Assembly: GCF_000496695.1 (NCBI RefSeq)
Contig: NZ_BAUJ01000058.1
Coordinates: 1-35,062 of the forward strand
Origin: Vibrio halioticoli NBRC 102217
GTDB lineage: Bacteria; Pseudomonadota; Gammaproteobacteria; Enterobacterales; Vibrionaceae
Direction of reading: 5' to 3'
Length of the DNA: 35,062 nucleotides
The notes under the pieces are model-generated. The model was not told the DNA's origin. It saw only the letters and a list, made by a program, of their open reading frames with translations, and made no database searches. Both the position numbers and the translations under genes were made by a program. Shown in pieces: positions 8,645 through 18,794 of the stretch (position 1 is the first letter of the stretch; every line of letters starts with the position of its first letter).

Positions 8645-9544
8645 TTAAAAGCAGTGCCCTATGTCTAAATAGCGCTGACGAATATGCTCAATCAGCAACC
8701 TTACTTTGTTCGGCGGCTGACGCGTAAACGGATACACCGCATAAATCCCCAGTTTTTTACCCACTTGATCGGGAAAAATATCAATTAAGTCGCCATTGAT
8801 AAAATCTTGATACACCAAACATCTTGGCACGTAAGCAATGCCGTGTCCGCCGATGGCAGAGCGGCGCAATGCGGATGCATTGTTAGTGGAGAAACCACCC
8901 GACACTTTAATGGTGTAATTGCCCCGCTCCCCTTTAAACTCCCACTCACTCGCACCCGTGGTTTGATAGGCGTATTGCAGACAGTTGTGATTAATCAGCT
9001 CATAAGGATGAGTGAGCTTGCCGTTTTTAGCGATATAAGTTGGCGATGCGCATACCACCCATTGCGAATCGATAATATGACGCGCGATTAAGCTCGAATC
9101 TTCCAGATATCCCGTTCTAATGACCAGATCGTAGCCGTCACTAATCAAATCTACAAAGCGATTATTTAACGACATATCGATAGATAAGCCTTTATTTTTA
9201 TTACAAAATTCTGCGACGGCATCCGCTAAAACGAGCTCACCAGAGATGGTCGGCACCGACATTTTGATGTGTCCTGTGATGTTTTCGCCAAATCCAGAAA
9301 CCGCATCCTTGGCTTCCTCGGTGGCTTGTGTCACATTTTTCGCTTTTATTAACAATATCTTACCGGCTTCCGTAAGGCTTAGTTTACGGGTGGTTCGATA
9401 CAATAATTGAGTGCCTGCATTTTGCTCTAATCTGGCAATTCTTTTGCTAACTACCGAATTTGTAAGGTTATTTTTTTCTGCGACCTTGCTAAAACTGCCC
9501 AGTTCTATCACTTGAGAAAATAGAATTAAATCATCAGCTTTCAT
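8645..9544 (-). CDS. LysR-family regulator, probable regulator of the lactate operon
   Basis: A 299-residue LysR-type regulator with the DNA-binding HTH at about 15-60 (SFSKVAEKNNLTNSVVSKRI) and an effector domain beginning with GHIKMSVPTISGE near residue 91. It is transcribed divergently from lldP with a 163-base intergenic region, the classic layout for a LysR protein controlling its neighbour. By this position I infer it regulates lactate utilisation. Note that the E. coli lld regulator LldR is GntR-type, so this would be a different control mode. The ATG at 9544 has only a weak ribosome-binding site. Family certain; target inferred. Confidence 0.88.
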   Translation of the reverse strand: MKADDLILFSQVIELGSFSKVAEKNNLTNSVVSKRIARLEQNAGTQLLYRTTRKLSLTEAGKILLIKAKNVTQATEEAKDAVSGFGENITGHIKMSVPTISGELVLADAVAEFCNKNKGLSIDMSLNNRFVDLISDGYDLVIRTGYLEDSSLIARHIIDSQWVVCASPTYIAKNGKLTHPYELINHNCLQYAYQTTGASEWEFKGERGNYTIKVSGGFSTNNASALRRSAIGGHGIAYVPRCLVYQDFINGDLIDIFPDQVGKKLGIYAVYPFTRQPPNKVRLLIEHIRQRYLDIGHCF

Positions 9545-9653
9545 ATCATTACATCACTTTTAGAAATAATCATTTTCATTATTTCCCTATATCAACAAAA
9601 AATAAAGAGATAAATTCACTGTCGATTAACAAAAACATTACAAGATACTTTCG

Positions 9654-9682
9654 CTTTATGACGAGAAGGCTCTTTCATAAAG
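9654..9682. promoter_or_regulatory. Inverted repeat ahead of lldP, candidate operator or 5' UTR hairpin
   Basis: Perfect 8-bp arms CTTTATGA (9654-9661) and TCATAAAG (9675-9682) separated by 13 bases, which themselves contain GAG/CTC. It ends 25 bases before the lldP ATG, between the divergent LysR gene and lldP. It could bind the LysR regulator or form an RNA hairpin near the lldP ribosome-binding site (GAGGAAG at 9694-9700). Confidence 0.5.
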
Positions 9683-9707
9683 TGCAAACGTACGAGGAAG
9701 TATACCT

Positions 9708-11402
9708 ATGAGTGAAACCCTACTGGCCTTAGTGGCCTTCTCCCCGATTGTCGTCGCGGCAATCTTACTGGTTGGCCTTAACTGGCCAGCAAAAAAAGCA
9801 ATGCCTGTCGCATTTGCCTTAACTGTCGTCATCGCACTGGTGTTTTGGGACATGTCGGCCAACCGCGTTATTGCTTCTATATTCCAAGGTCTAGGCATTA
9901 CCGTCTCAGTACTTTGGATTGTATTCGGTGCCATCTTCTTATTGAACACTCTTAAGCACACCGGAGCCATCACCGTTATTCGTAACGGCTTTACCGATAT
10001 TTCCAGTGACCGCCGCATACAAGCCATCATTATTGCATGGTGTTTCGGCTCGTTTATTGAGGGTGCATCAGGCTTTGGTACGCCAGCGGCCATCGCAGCA
10101 CCTCTACTAGTTGCTATCGGCTTCCCTGCATTAGCCGCCGTGTTAATGGGGATGATGATTCAATCCACGCCTGTATCATTTGGCGCGGTAGGTACACCGA
10201 TTATTGTCGGGGTAAACCGAGGGTTAGATACGCACAATATCGGTGAATCACTCCTTGCCAATGGCTCAACATGGGACATTTACCTACAACAAATCACCTC
10301 TAGTGTGGCCGTTATTCACGCTATCGTTGGTACGTTAATTCCTGTGCTGATGGCTGTTATGCTGACACGCTTCTTTGGCAAAAACCGCAGCTGGAAAGAA
10401 GGTTTAGATATTCTGCCGTTTGCACTATTTGCTGGTATTTCTTTCACCATTCCTTACGCGCTAACTGGTGTATTCCTTGGTCCTGAATTCCCATCACTGA
10501 TTGGTGGCATGATTGGTCTTGCTATTGTAGTGACGGCGGCGAAAAAAGGTTTCCTAGTACCAAAAACCAAATGGGATTTTGAAAGCGAAGACAAATGGCC
10601 TGCTGAGTGGTTAGGTTCACTAAAAATTGATCTAAAAGAGAAAACCACTGGCAAACCAATGAGTTTAGCCAAAGCATGGGCACCGTATGTGATGCTAGCG
10701 GTTATTCTAGTGGCTAGCCGTGTTAGCCCTGAATTTAAGGGCATGCTGACTGACGTTAAAGTGTCGTTTGCTAACATTCTTGGCGAAGTGGGTATCAGTA
10801 CTGCGTTCCAACCGCTTTACTTGCCAGGTGGCATCTTAGTGTTTGTCGCTCTGCTGGCGGTTATCTTGCAAGGCGGCGGGATGAAACCACTGCGCAATGC
10901 CTTTGGTGAATCCAGTAAGACTTTGATTGGTGCAGGCTTCGTACTGCTGTTTACCATCCCTATGGTACGTATCTTTATCAACTCAGGTATCAACGGCGCC
11001 GATCTTGCCAGTATGCCTGTGACAACAGCCAACTTTGCTTCTGGTTTGGTGGGCTCTGCCTTCCCTATGCTCAGTGCCACAGTCGGCGCGCTAGGTGCCT
11101 TTATTGCAGGTTCAAACACCGTATCTAACATGATGTTCAGCCAATTCCAGTTTGAAGTGGCGCAAACCTTGAATATCTCAAGTGTGATTATGGTGGCTCT
11201 GCAAGCGGTAGGCGCAGCAGCAGGTAACATGATCGCGATTCATAACGTGGTCGCAGCTTCTGCAACGGTTGGGCTTCTTGGACGTGAAGGTGCTGTGCTA
11301 CGTAAAACTATTATCCCTACCTTCTACTACTTGGTCATGACCGGCATCGTCGGAATGATTGTGGTATATGGCTTCGGCTTCAGCGATGCATTAATGAAGT
11401 AA
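9708..11402 (+). CDS. lldP: L-lactate permease
   Basis: A 564-residue integral membrane protein of the lactate permease (LctP) family, with 12 or more hydrophobic segments across its length. Characteristic stretches are [18 protein letters not shown] (about residues 124-141), the [12 protein letters not shown] segment, and the conserved C-terminal [16 protein letters not shown] near 465. It imports lactate with protons across the inner membrane. GAGGAAG lies 8 bases before the ATG. It heads the lldP-lldD-dld cluster, with a terminator-like hairpin between lldP and lldD, so permease and enzymes may be produced in different amounts. In the family, glycolate can also be a substrate. Confidence 0.95.
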   Translation: MSETLLALVAFSPIVVAAILLVGLNWPAKKAMPVAFALTVVIALVFWDMSANRVIASIFQGLGITVSVLWIVFGAIFLLNTLKHTGAITVIRNGFTDISSDRRIQAIIIAWCFGSFIEGASGFGTPAAIAAPLLVAIGFPALAAVLMGMMIQSTPVSFGAVGTPIIVGVNRGLDTHNIGESLLANGSTWDIYLQQITSSVAVIHAIVGTLIPVLMAVMLTRFFGKNRSWKEGLDILPFALFAGISFTIPYALTGVFLGPEFPSLIGGMIGLAIVVTAAKKGFLVPKTKWDFESEDKWPAEWLGSLKIDLKEKTTGKPMSLAKAWAPYVMLAVILVASRVSPEFKGMLTDVKVSFANILGEVGISTAFQPLYLPGGILVFVALLAVILQGGGMKPLRNAFGESSKTLIGAGFVLLFTIPMVRIFINSGINGADLASMPVTTANFASGLVGSAFPMLSATVGALGAFIAGSNTVSNMMFSQFQFEVAQTLNISSVIMVALQAVGAAAGNMIAIHNVVAASATVGLLGREGAVLRKTIIPTFYYLVMTGIVGMIVVYGFGFSDALMK

Positions 11403-11414
11403 CACCCTTTGTAC

Positions 11415-11440
11415 AAGAGCGCCTTCAGTGGCGCTCTTTT
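11415..11440 (+). terminator. Hairpin with T-tail between lldP and lldD
   Basis: Stem AAGAGCGCC / GGCGCTCTT (9 bp) with a six-base TTCAGT loop and a short T run. It sits 12 bases after the lldP stop and 63 before lldD. It resembles an intrinsic terminator; if partial, it would reduce transcription into lldD and dld or stabilise the permease message. Confidence 0.75.
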
Positions 11441-11502
11441 AATCCACTCTTCTCACAATAACTCTTCAATTTTCTCAACATGAAGATACGGGTATTCAAA
11501 TT

Positions 11503-12642
11503 ATGATCATCTCTTCATCAAACGATTATCGCGCCGTAGCCAAGAAGAAGCTTCCTCCTTTCTTGTTTCATTACATTGACGGCGGCTCATACGATGAGCG
11601 CACGCTAAAAAACAACACTCAAGATCTTGGCGACGTTGCCCTAAGACAGCGCGTACTCAACAACATGTCCGATCTTAATCTGGAAACAGAATTATTCGAC
11701 GAAAAGCTGGCGATGCCTATTGCCCTTGCCCCAGTTGGTTTAACAGGCATGTACGCTCGCAGAGGCGAAGTACAAGCGGCGAAAGCGGCGGCCAACAAAG
11801 GCATTCCTTTTACTCTTTCTACGGTTTCGGTTTGCCCAATCGAAGAAGTGGCACCGGCAATTGATAGACCAATGTGGTTTCAGCTGTACGTGCTAAAAGA
11901 CCGCGGCTTTATGAAAAACGTTTTGCAACGTGCTAAAGAAGCAGGCGTAAAAACACTCGTTTTCACTGTAGATATGCCAGTTCCCGGCGCGCGCTATCGT
12001 GACATGCACTCTGGCATGAGCGGGCCGTATGCCAATATTCGTCGCATCGCACAATCTATGCGTCACCCTAGTTGGGCGCTTGATGTCGGCGTATTGGGAA
12101 AACCGCACGATCTGGGCAACATCTCTACCTATCGCGGCGAACCCACTAAACTTGAAGATTATATTGGCTGGTTAGGCGCCAACTTCGACCCTTCCATTTC
12201 ATGGAAAGATCTGGAATGGATCAGAGACAGTTGGGATGGCTCGATGATTATCAAGGGCATCCTCGATGAAGAAGATGCGAAAGACGCTGTGCGATTTGGC
12301 GCAGACGGCATTGTGGTCTCCAACCACGGCGGTCGACAGTTAGACGGCGTGCTATCAACGGCGAAAGCACTACCTTCAATTGCCGATGCGGTTAAGGGCG
12401 ATCTTAAAATTTTGGTCGATTCTGGCATTCGCACCGGACTGGATGTAGTTCGCATGTTGGCGCTCGGCGCAGATTGTACTTTGCTTGGGCGTTCGTTTGT
12501 TTATGCACTGGCTGCAGAAGGCGGCGCTGGAGTGGAAAACTTATTAGACCTTTATGACAAAGAGATGCGCGTTGCTATGACCTTAACCGGCGCAAAATCC
12601 ATTAGCGATCTGTCACGCGATTCTCTGATTAATCCGCTGTAA
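11503..12642 (+). CDS. lldD: L-lactate dehydrogenase (FMN-dependent)
   Basis: LldD oxidises L-lactate to pyruvate and passes electrons to quinone at the inner membrane. The 379-residue product is a full-length member of the FMN-dependent alpha-hydroxy acid dehydrogenase family. Visible signatures are [14 protein letters not shown] (about 76-89), WFQLYV (125-130), [11 protein letters not shown] (157-167) and the active-site [10 protein letters not shown], with catalytic His275 and substrate-binding Arg278. The FMN phosphate-binding part follows ([18 protein letters not shown]). The ATG at 11503 has a modest ribosome-binding site (ACGGG). It is followed 50 bases later by the Fe-S lactate dehydrogenase gene, so both lactate isomers can be used. 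Confidence 0.96.
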   Translation: MIISSSNDYRAVAKKKLPPFLFHYIDGGSYDERTLKNNTQDLGDVALRQRVLNNMSDLNLETELFDEKLAMPIALAPVGLTGMYARRGEVQAAKAAANKGIPFTLSTVSVCPIEEVAPAIDRPMWFQLYVLKDRGFMKNVLQRAKEAGVKTLVFTVDMPVPGARYRDMHSGMSGPYANIRRIAQSMRHPSWALDVGVLGKPHDLGNISTYRGEPTKLEDYIGWLGANFDPSISWKDLEWIRDSWDGSMIIKGILDEEDAKDAVRFGADGIVVSNHGGRQLDGVLSTAKALPSIADAVKGDLKILVDSGIRTGLDVVRMLALGADCTLLGRSFVYALAAEGGAGVENLLDLYDKEMRVAMTLTGAKSISDLSRDSLINPL

Positions 12643-12692
12643 GTAAACAATTTAACAGCGCACCGTCATCATTTTTTTATTAGGAAGCATTC

Positions 12693-15542
12693 ATGGCCAA
12701 GACTCTTTCATCAGCCACTTATCAACAACTTGAAACGCGACTGGCGTCGAAGATCGATGCTGAGCGCATTGTCACCCAAGAGGCAAAGCGACTCGCCTAC
12801 GGCACCGATGCCAGCTTTTACCGACTGGTCCCTAAAATTGTTCTGCGATTAAAAAATCTCGAAGAAGTGACCTTTGCCATTAATAGCTGTCGCGAATTTA
12901 ATGTGCACTGTACTTTTCGCGCCGCCGGTACCAGTTTATCCGGGCAGGCGCTGTCCGATTCAGTATTAATTACTTTAACCGACGATTGGCGCGACCATGA
13001 AATTGTCGATGGCGGCAATAAGATCATCCTGCAACCGGGCGTCATTGGTGCGGATGCCAATAAATATCTCGCTCCCTATCAGCGTAAAATCGGCCCAGAT
13101 CCGGCCTCAATCAACACCTGTAAAATTGGTGGTATTGCGGCCAATAACGCCAGTGGCATGTGCTGTGGTACGGCGCAAAACTCCTATAAAACCGTTGATA
13201 GCATGAAGCTGATTTTCAGCGACGGTGCGCACCTTGATACAGGCTCACAGCAAAGCATAGATGCCTTTGTTGCTGCTAAACCTCAGCTAATTCAAGGGGT
13301 GAAAGACTTGTGTGCAAGCGTGGCACAAAACCCTGAGCTATCACAAAAAATCAAACATAAGTACCGTTTAAAAAACACCACAGGTTACGCACTCAACGCT
13401 TTGGTGGACTATCACGATCCGATAGATGTCATCCAACACTTAATGGTTGGCTCTGAAGGCACACTGGGGTTTATTGCGGAAATCACGTACAACACTGTCA
13501 TTGAGCATGCCAATAAAGCTTCTGCGCTATTGGTGTTCTCCACCATTGAAGAAGCCAGCCTTGCGGTCACGGCTTTATCTAAATTACCTGTTGCGGCGGT
13601 TGAGTTGATGGACGGCCGCGCAATGCGCTCAGTGGCAGACAAAGCCGGAATGCCCGAGTTCATTAAAGAGCTAGATTTAGATGCTACGGCAATTTTGATT
13701 GAGTCACACGCCTGCAGTCAAAGCACGCTTGATGAACAATGCACTGTGGTGATGAATGCACTCGCTGACTACACCATAACCCATTCCATTCCGTTTACTA
13801 GCGACGCTAAAACCGTTGCCACGCTATGGGGCATTCGCAAAGGCATGTTCCCAGCGGTGGGCGCAGTGCGTGAAGTGGGCACGACAGTAATCATTGAAGA
13901 TGTGGCTTTCCCGGTAGAAAATCTCGCTAACGGCATTCGCGATCTGCAAGCCTTGTTTGATAAATACCACTACAGCGAAGCAATTATTTTTGGTCACGCA
14001 CTAGAGGGCAACTTGCACTTTGTGTTTACTCAAGGCTTTGATCAGCAAACCGAAATTGACCGCTACGGCAAGTTTATGGACGAAGTTGCAGACTTGGTGG
14101 CGGTAAAATACCAAGGCTCTCTCAAAGCAGAGCACGGCACTGGGCGCAATATGGCGCCGTATGTAGAGCTAGAATGGGGCAAAGAAGGCTATGCCTTAAT
14201 GCAACAAATCAAAGCGCTATTTGATCCTAACGGTTTATTTAACCCCGGCGTTATCATCAATGATAACCCGCACTCGCACATTGAAAATCTAAAACCAATG
14301 CCTGCGGCAGATTCCATTGTCGACCGCTGCATCGAATGTGGCTTCTGTGAGCCTGTGTGCCCTTCTCGCACTCTTACCTTGTCACCACGACAACGTATAG
14401 TGCTGTATAGAGAATTACAACGTAGACGCGCTGCGGGCGAGCAAACGCAAGCCTCTGAACTGGAAGAGATTTTCAACTATCAAGGCATTGATACCTGCGC
14501 CGCTACCGGCTTGTGCGCCGACCGTTGCCCGGTTGGGATCAACACCGGCGATCTAGTGAAACAGCTGCGCACCGAGAAATATCAAAAGTTCACTCCTATT
14601 GCGAAATGGACAGCCAATCACTTTGCCACCACCACTACGCTGACTAAAGCGGGCTTATCGGCCAATCAAGTCGCCACTAAAGTAATAGGCAATAATGGCG
14701 TGGGTAAATTGACCAATGGTTTGCGTAAAATCAGCAAAAATCGTACGCCGATTTGGCTAAAAGAATATCCACAAGCAAACCGTTTTGATGTTGAGAAACA
14801 CGCATCAATCAATGCTGCTTTGCACGCCGATGCGCTAAAAAAAGTGGTTTATATGCCCTCGTGCGCCAGTCGTAGTATGGGACAACAAAATGACGCGCCT
14901 GATCAAAGACCGCTTACCGAAGTCACTTTATCCCTGCTAGAAAAAGCCGGTTTTGAAGTGATTATGCCAACGCAACTTAACGAGCAATGTTGCGGAATGC
15001 CCTACGATAGCAAAGGCATGAATGAGCTAGCGCAATCTAAAGCCGAGCAGTTAGAAGCGGTACTTTGGCAAGCCAGTGAACAAGGTAAATACCCTGTGCT
15101 GATGGACACTAGCCCGTGTGCGAAACGCAGTATTGAGCAATTCACCAAACCTTTAGAAGTTCTCGAACCAACAGGATTTGCCGAAGCTTATTTGCTAGAG
15201 CATTTAACTCTTGCCCCTCTTGATGAACCGGTGATGCTACACATTACGTGCAGTTCAAGGCGCATGGGGCTTGAGCAAACCATGCAAAATATTGCCAAAG
15301 CGTGTACTTCGCAGGTGATTGTTCCAGAGCACATTCAGTGTTGCGGCTGGGCAGGCGACAAAGGTTTCACCACCCCTGAGCTCAATGAAGCGGCGGTGCA
15401 TCCGCTCAAAGAGCAAGTGCCAGCAGGCTGCTCTCGCGGCTTTAGTAACAGTAAAACCTGTGAAATTGGGCTGTCGCACCATAGCGGTATTCCGTATCAA
15501 TCTATCTTGTATTTGTTGGATGAGGTGGCTGTTGCTAAATAA
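12693..15542 (+). CDS. FAD/Fe-S D-lactate dehydrogenase (Dld-II type)
   Basis: A 949-residue fusion enzyme. The N-terminal half is an FAD-binding (PCMH/FAD_binding_4) domain at about 40-275 plus an FAD-linked oxidase C-terminal domain (about 275-530, ending in the HGTGRNMAPY motif). A ferredoxin-like region with two Cys clusters follows: CIECGFCEPVCP near 546 and CAATGLCADRCPVG near 605. The C-terminal part has two CCG-type motifs (CCGMPYD near 765, CCGWAGD near 882) as in GlpC/LldE-type subunits. Such proteins oxidise D-lactate, or related 2-hydroxy acids, to pyruvate with electron transfer to the respiratory chain. It has a good AGGAAG site and sits at the end of the lactate cluster, with a strong terminator after it. 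Substrate is inferred from context; glycolate or 2-hydroxyglutarate relatives exist. Confidence 0.9.
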   Translation: MAKTLSSATYQQLETRLASKIDAERIVTQEAKRLAYGTDASFYRLVPKIVLRLKNLEEVTFAINSCREFNVHCTFRAAGTSLSGQALSDSVLITLTDDWRDHEIVDGGNKIILQPGVIGADANKYLAPYQRKIGPDPASINTCKIGGIAANNASGMCCGTAQNSYKTVDSMKLIFSDGAHLDTGSQQSIDAFVAAKPQLIQGVKDLCASVAQNPELSQKIKHKYRLKNTTGYALNALVDYHDPIDVIQHLMVGSEGTLGFIAEITYNTVIEHANKASALLVFSTIEEASLAVTALSKLPVAAVELMDGRAMRSVADKAGMPEFIKELDLDATAILIESHACSQSTLDEQCTVVMNALADYTITHSIPFTSDAKTVATLWGIRKGMFPAVGAVREVGTTVIIEDVAFPVENLANGIRDLQALFDKYHYSEAIIFGHALEGNLHFVFTQGFDQQTEIDRYGKFMDEVADLVAVKYQGSLKAEHGTGRNMAPYVELEWGKEGYALMQQIKALFDPNGLFNPGVIINDNPHSHIENLKPMPAADSIVDRCIECGFCEPVCPSRTLTLSPRQRIVLYRELQRRRAAGEQTQASELEEIFNYQGIDTCAATGLCADRCPVGINTGDLVKQLRTEKYQKFTPIAKWTANHFATTTTLTKAGLSANQVATKVIGNNGVGKLTNGLRKISKNRTPIWLKEYPQANRFDVEKHASINAALHADALKKVVYMPSCASRSMGQQNDAPDQRPLTEVTLSLLEKAGFEVIMPTQLNEQCCGMPYDSKGMNELAQSKAEQLEAVLWQASEQGKYPVLMDTSPCAKRSIEQFTKPLEVLEPTGFAEAYLLEHLTLAPLDEPVMLHITCSSRRMGLEQTMQNIAKACTSQVIVPEHIQCCGWAGDKGFTTPELNEAAVHPLKEQVPAGCSRGFSNSKTCEIGLSHHSGIPYQSILYLLDEVAVAK

Positions 15543-15568
15543 TTAGCTTTTATCCGTTCCTTTAATAG

Positions 15569-15602
15569 AAAAGGGTCATGCACATTTGTGCATGACCCTT
15601 TT
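15569..15602. terminator. Bidirectional terminator after the lactate operon
   Basis: Perfect 15-bp stem AAAAGGGTCATGCAC / GTGCATGACCCTTTT with an ATTT loop. Flanking A and T tracts allow it to terminate both the lactate operon (plus) and the RND operon (minus), whose ends converge here. Confidence 0.9.
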
Positions 15603-15637
15603 GCTTTCTCTAAGTGTTAGCAATAACCTAACCGGTG

Positions 15638-18600
15638 CTATTCATCATCAAGATCCACCAGCTTAGTACTACCGCCGTGCGCTTTTTCGCGTAGTCTTTG
15701 AATCATGGCATAAAAGCCCGGAATCAATAACGTACCCGCCAAGAGCACACATAGCAGACCACCAATCAATGAAATACCTAATGAGTTCTGGCTAATATGA
15801 CCCGCGCCCGAGGCAAACACTAACGGGAAAATACCTAAGATAAACGACCATGAGGTCATGTTCACCGCTCTAAAGCGTAATTTACCGCCCATTACCGCTG
15901 CTTTATCCAGTTCGAGTTCGTTCTCTTCACGTTCATTTTTGGCAAACTCTACAATCAAGATCGCATTTTTTGCCGCCAATGCTATCAGCAGAACCAAGCC
16001 TATCTGCGCATACAGATTTAACGGAATACCAGCTAAATTCAGCGCTAAGAAAGAACCTAACGTGGCAATTGGCACCACCAAGATAATGGCAATAGGAATA
16101 GTCCAACTCTCGTATTGCGCCACCATAAACAAGTAAATAAAGATCAGCGCTAGAGCAAAGGCAAAGATCGCTTGATTACCGGCCATCTTTTCTTGATACG
16201 CCATACCTGTCCACTCGTACTGATAGCCTTGTGGCAGTATTTCGGCCGCAACTCGTTCCATCGCCTCAATCGCATCGCCACTGGAGAATCCCGGTGCAGG
16301 TTGCCCTTGAATGACTGCTGAGCGATACATGTTGTAACGCCACGCCACATCAGGTTCAAACACTTGCTCGTAAGTAATCAAGGTGCTTAACGGCACCATG
16401 ACCCCTTCATTACTGCGCACAAAAAAGCGTTCCAAATCATCCATCGACGAGCGGTATTCGCTATCTGCTTGCATGGTCACCCTAAAGTTCTTACCCAGCA
16501 TAGTGAAATCATTCACGTACATTGAGCCTAAGTTACCTTGTAGGGTTTGGAAGATATCCGTGAGCGAAATGCCTAATTGTTTGGCTTTTGTTCTGTCGAT
16601 ATCCACATAATAGTGCGGCACATTGGCACGGAAAGTACTAAAGGTGTAGGCAATCTCTGGCTGTTTATTGGCTTCTTGAATCACATCGTTCATCAATTGC
16701 GCCAAGTCGGTGCGACTGCGGCCTAAAGTATCTTCTAATACAAACTCAAAACCTGAGGCTGAGCCCATGCCCGGCACCGCTGGCGGCCCCATGGCAAATA
16801 CCATAGCATCTGGAATTTGCGCCGCAGAAGCTGCATTGATTCTGTTTGAAATCGCAAACGATGAATGATCGCCCTCAAGCTTAGCGCGTTCATCCCAAGT
16901 TTTTAATTTCACGAACAGTGAAGCGCCATTTGATGCCGCCGCTCCTGTCATAAAGGCATAACCAGTTGCTACAGTAACGCCTTCGACTCCGGGTTCATTC
17001 TCAAACAGCCCGACCAGATCTTCCACCACAGCTTCGGTGCGAGACAGCGATGCAGAGTCAGGTAGCTGTACATTAGTCAGCAAAATGCCTTTGTCTTCTT
17101 GCGGTACAAATGCGGTGGATGTGGTTTTGCCAAAGTAAGTCACCAACGCTACTGCCACAAGGAAGAACGCCACTAACAACAGGCCTTTTTTAACCAAGAA
17201 ACCTGCCAAGCGCCCATAACCTGAAGTCACTTTATCCAAACCTCGGTTAAAGGCTTTAAACCAACCTGCGGTATTGCCTCCGCCTTGTTTTAGCACCAGT
17301 GAACACAGCGCTGGAGATAAGGTCAGTGCGTTAATGGATGAAATCACTACTGAAATACAGATGGTTAAAGCAAATTGGCGATACATGATCCCCGTAATGC
17401 CCGGCAACATCGCCACTGGCAAAAATACCGCCAGCAATACCAATGTTGAAGTAACAATTGGACCTGTCACCTCTTTCATCGCGATTAAGGTGGCTTTTCT
17501 TGGTGTCAGCGATGGGTTTTTCGCCATAGTGGTATCGACATTTTCGATAACCAAAATCGCATCATCCACCACAATACCTATGGCGAGGATCAAGCCAAAT
17601 AACGTAACCGTATTAATGGTAAAGCCGGTGATTTGCATCACCGCAAAGGTACCAATTAACGATACGGGAATTGCCACCACAGGAATTAACGTGGCGCGCG
17701 CACTGCCTAAAAATAGGTAGGTCACGGCAATCACCAATAAGATGGCTTCAATCAGAGTTTTGACTACCCCTTTTATCGATTCCTCGACAAACAAAGTGGT
17801 GTCGTAACTGCTCTCATAGGCCATTCCATCAGGGAAGTTAACGCTTAACTTCTCTAAAGTGCTCATCACCAACTCGCCACTTTCTAGGGCGTTAGCGTCA
17901 GATTGAAGATTTAAGATCACAATCGAGGCATCTTCGCCGCGAAACTGACCCGTACCATCGTAGTACTTTTTACCGAGTTCTACCCGAGCCACATCTTTTA
18001 GATAGACCGCTGAACCATTGTGATTGGCGCGCAGCATGACGTTTTCAAATTCATCAACGCTGTCTAAACGCCCTTTAGTGACTAGGTTAAAGGTTACGTC
18101 AGTCGCTGCATCATACGGCGGAGCGCCCACTTTACCGGCGGCGACCTGAATGTTTTGCTCACTTAACGCGGCATACACATCCGAGGTGGTCAGCCCTAAA
18201 CTGGCGAGCTTTTCCGGATCAAGCCATACGCGCATGGCAAATTCACCGCCGCCGACGACGTTAACTTCACTAATGCCGCGCACGCGAGTGAGCTGATCTT
18301 TGATATTTAAGTTAACGTAGTTGACCAAGAACTGATCGTCATAGCGTCCGTCAGGCGAATAGAAGTTCAATACCATCAGCATATCAGGCGAACGTTTTTT
18401 CACCGTCACCCCGACCGATCGCACCTCTGGCGGCAGCTTAGATTCTATTTGCGTAACGCGGTTTTGTACGTTGACCTGAGCCATATCAGGATCAGTACCC
18501 ACCTCAAAGGTCACGTTCAAATTATACGAACCGTCATTAGCACTTTTTGACGACATGTAAATCATGCCTTCAACGCCATTGACCGAGGTTTCTATCGGAT

Positions 18601-18790
18601 CGGCAATCGCCTGCTCGACGGTTTCGGCGCTAGCGCCTGTGTAGTAAGCGGTCACACTCACCGATGGCGGGCTAATTCTTGGGTATTCTGAAACGGGCAA
18701 TACCGCCAAAGATATGACACCTGCCAAGGTCAAAATAATTGAAATCACCAGCGCAAATTTGGGGCGCTGGATAAAGAATCGACTTAGCAT
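15638..18790 (-). CDS. RND multidrug efflux pump, inner-membrane transporter (AcrB family)
   Basis: A 1050-residue HAE1-type RND transporter, the standard length. It begins with a short cytoplasmic stretch and TM1 ([20 protein letters not shown]), followed by the large periplasmic porter domain. The proton-relay pair Asp409/Asp410 lies in TM4 ([14 protein letters not shown]). A second periplasmic loop begins near FVPQEDKGI, and the C-terminal TM bundle has the conserved [12 protein letters not shown]. It exports hydrophobic or amphiphilic drugs and detergents using the proton gradient. The start is 4 bases after the stop of the membrane fusion protein gene, so the two are one operon. No outer-membrane channel is encoded here; a TolC homologue elsewhere is presumably used. 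Sequence style resembles MexF/BpeF-like pumps; exact orthology is not claimed. Confidence 0.95.
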   Translation of the reverse strand: MLSRFFIQRPKFALVISIILTLAGVISLAVLPVSEYPRISPPSVSVTAYYTGASAETVEQAIADPIETSVNGVEGMIYMSSKSANDGSYNLNVTFEVGTDPDMAQVNVQNRVTQIESKLPPEVRSVGVTVKKRSPDMLMVLNFYSPDGRYDDQFLVNYVNLNIKDQLTRVRGISEVNVVGGGEFAMRVWLDPEKLASLGLTTSDVYAALSEQNIQVAAGKVGAPPYDAATDVTFNLVTKGRLDSVDEFENVMLRANHNGSAVYLKDVARVELGKKYYDGTGQFRGEDASIVILNLQSDANALESGELVMSTLEKLSVNFPDGMAYESSYDTTLFVEESIKGVVKTLIEAILLVIAVTYLFLGSARATLIPVVAIPVSLIGTFAVMQITGFTINTVTLFGLILAIGIVVDDAILVIENVDTTMAKNPSLTPRKATLIAMKEVTGPIVTSTLVLLAVFLPVAMLPGITGIMYRQFALTICISVVISSINALTLSPALCSLVLKQGGGNTAGWFKAFNRGLDKVTSGYGRLAGFLVKKGLLLVAFFLVAVALVTYFGKTTSTAFVPQEDKGILLTNVQLPDSASLSRTEAVVEDLVGLFENEPGVEGVTVATGYAFMTGAAASNGASLFVKLKTWDERAKLEGDHSSFAISNRINAASAAQIPDAMVFAMGPPAVPGMGSASGFEFVLEDTLGRSRTDLAQLMNDVIQEANKQPEIAYTFSTFRANVPHYYVDIDRTKAKQLGISLTDIFQTLQGNLGSMYVNDFTMLGKNFRVTMQADSEYRSSMDDLERFFVRSNEGVMVPLSTLITYEQVFEPDVAWRYNMYRSAVIQGQPAPGFSSGDAIEAMERVAAEILPQGYQYEWTGMAYQEKMAGNQAIFAFALALIFIYLFMVAQYESWTIPIAIILVVPIATLGSFLALNLAGIPLNLYAQIGLVLLIALAAKNAILIVEFAKNEREENELELDKAAVMGGKLRFRAVNMTSWSFILGIFPLVFASGAGHISQNSLGISLIGGLLCVLLAGTLLIPGFYAMIQRLREKAHGGSTKLVDLDDE

Positions 18791-18794
18791 ATGA

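Noticed and set aside
9656..10093. Long antisense frame over the start of lldP
   Set aside because: Composition mirrors the opposite codons of a clear permease gene; it has no ribosome-binding site or recognisable domain. Similar antisense frames over lldP, dld, RND and other genes were treated as shadows.
17274..17720. 148-codon frame antisense to the RND transporter
   Set aside because: Overlaps a conserved membrane region of the pump in full; product is low-complexity and Thr/Ile-rich, as expected from a shadow frame.
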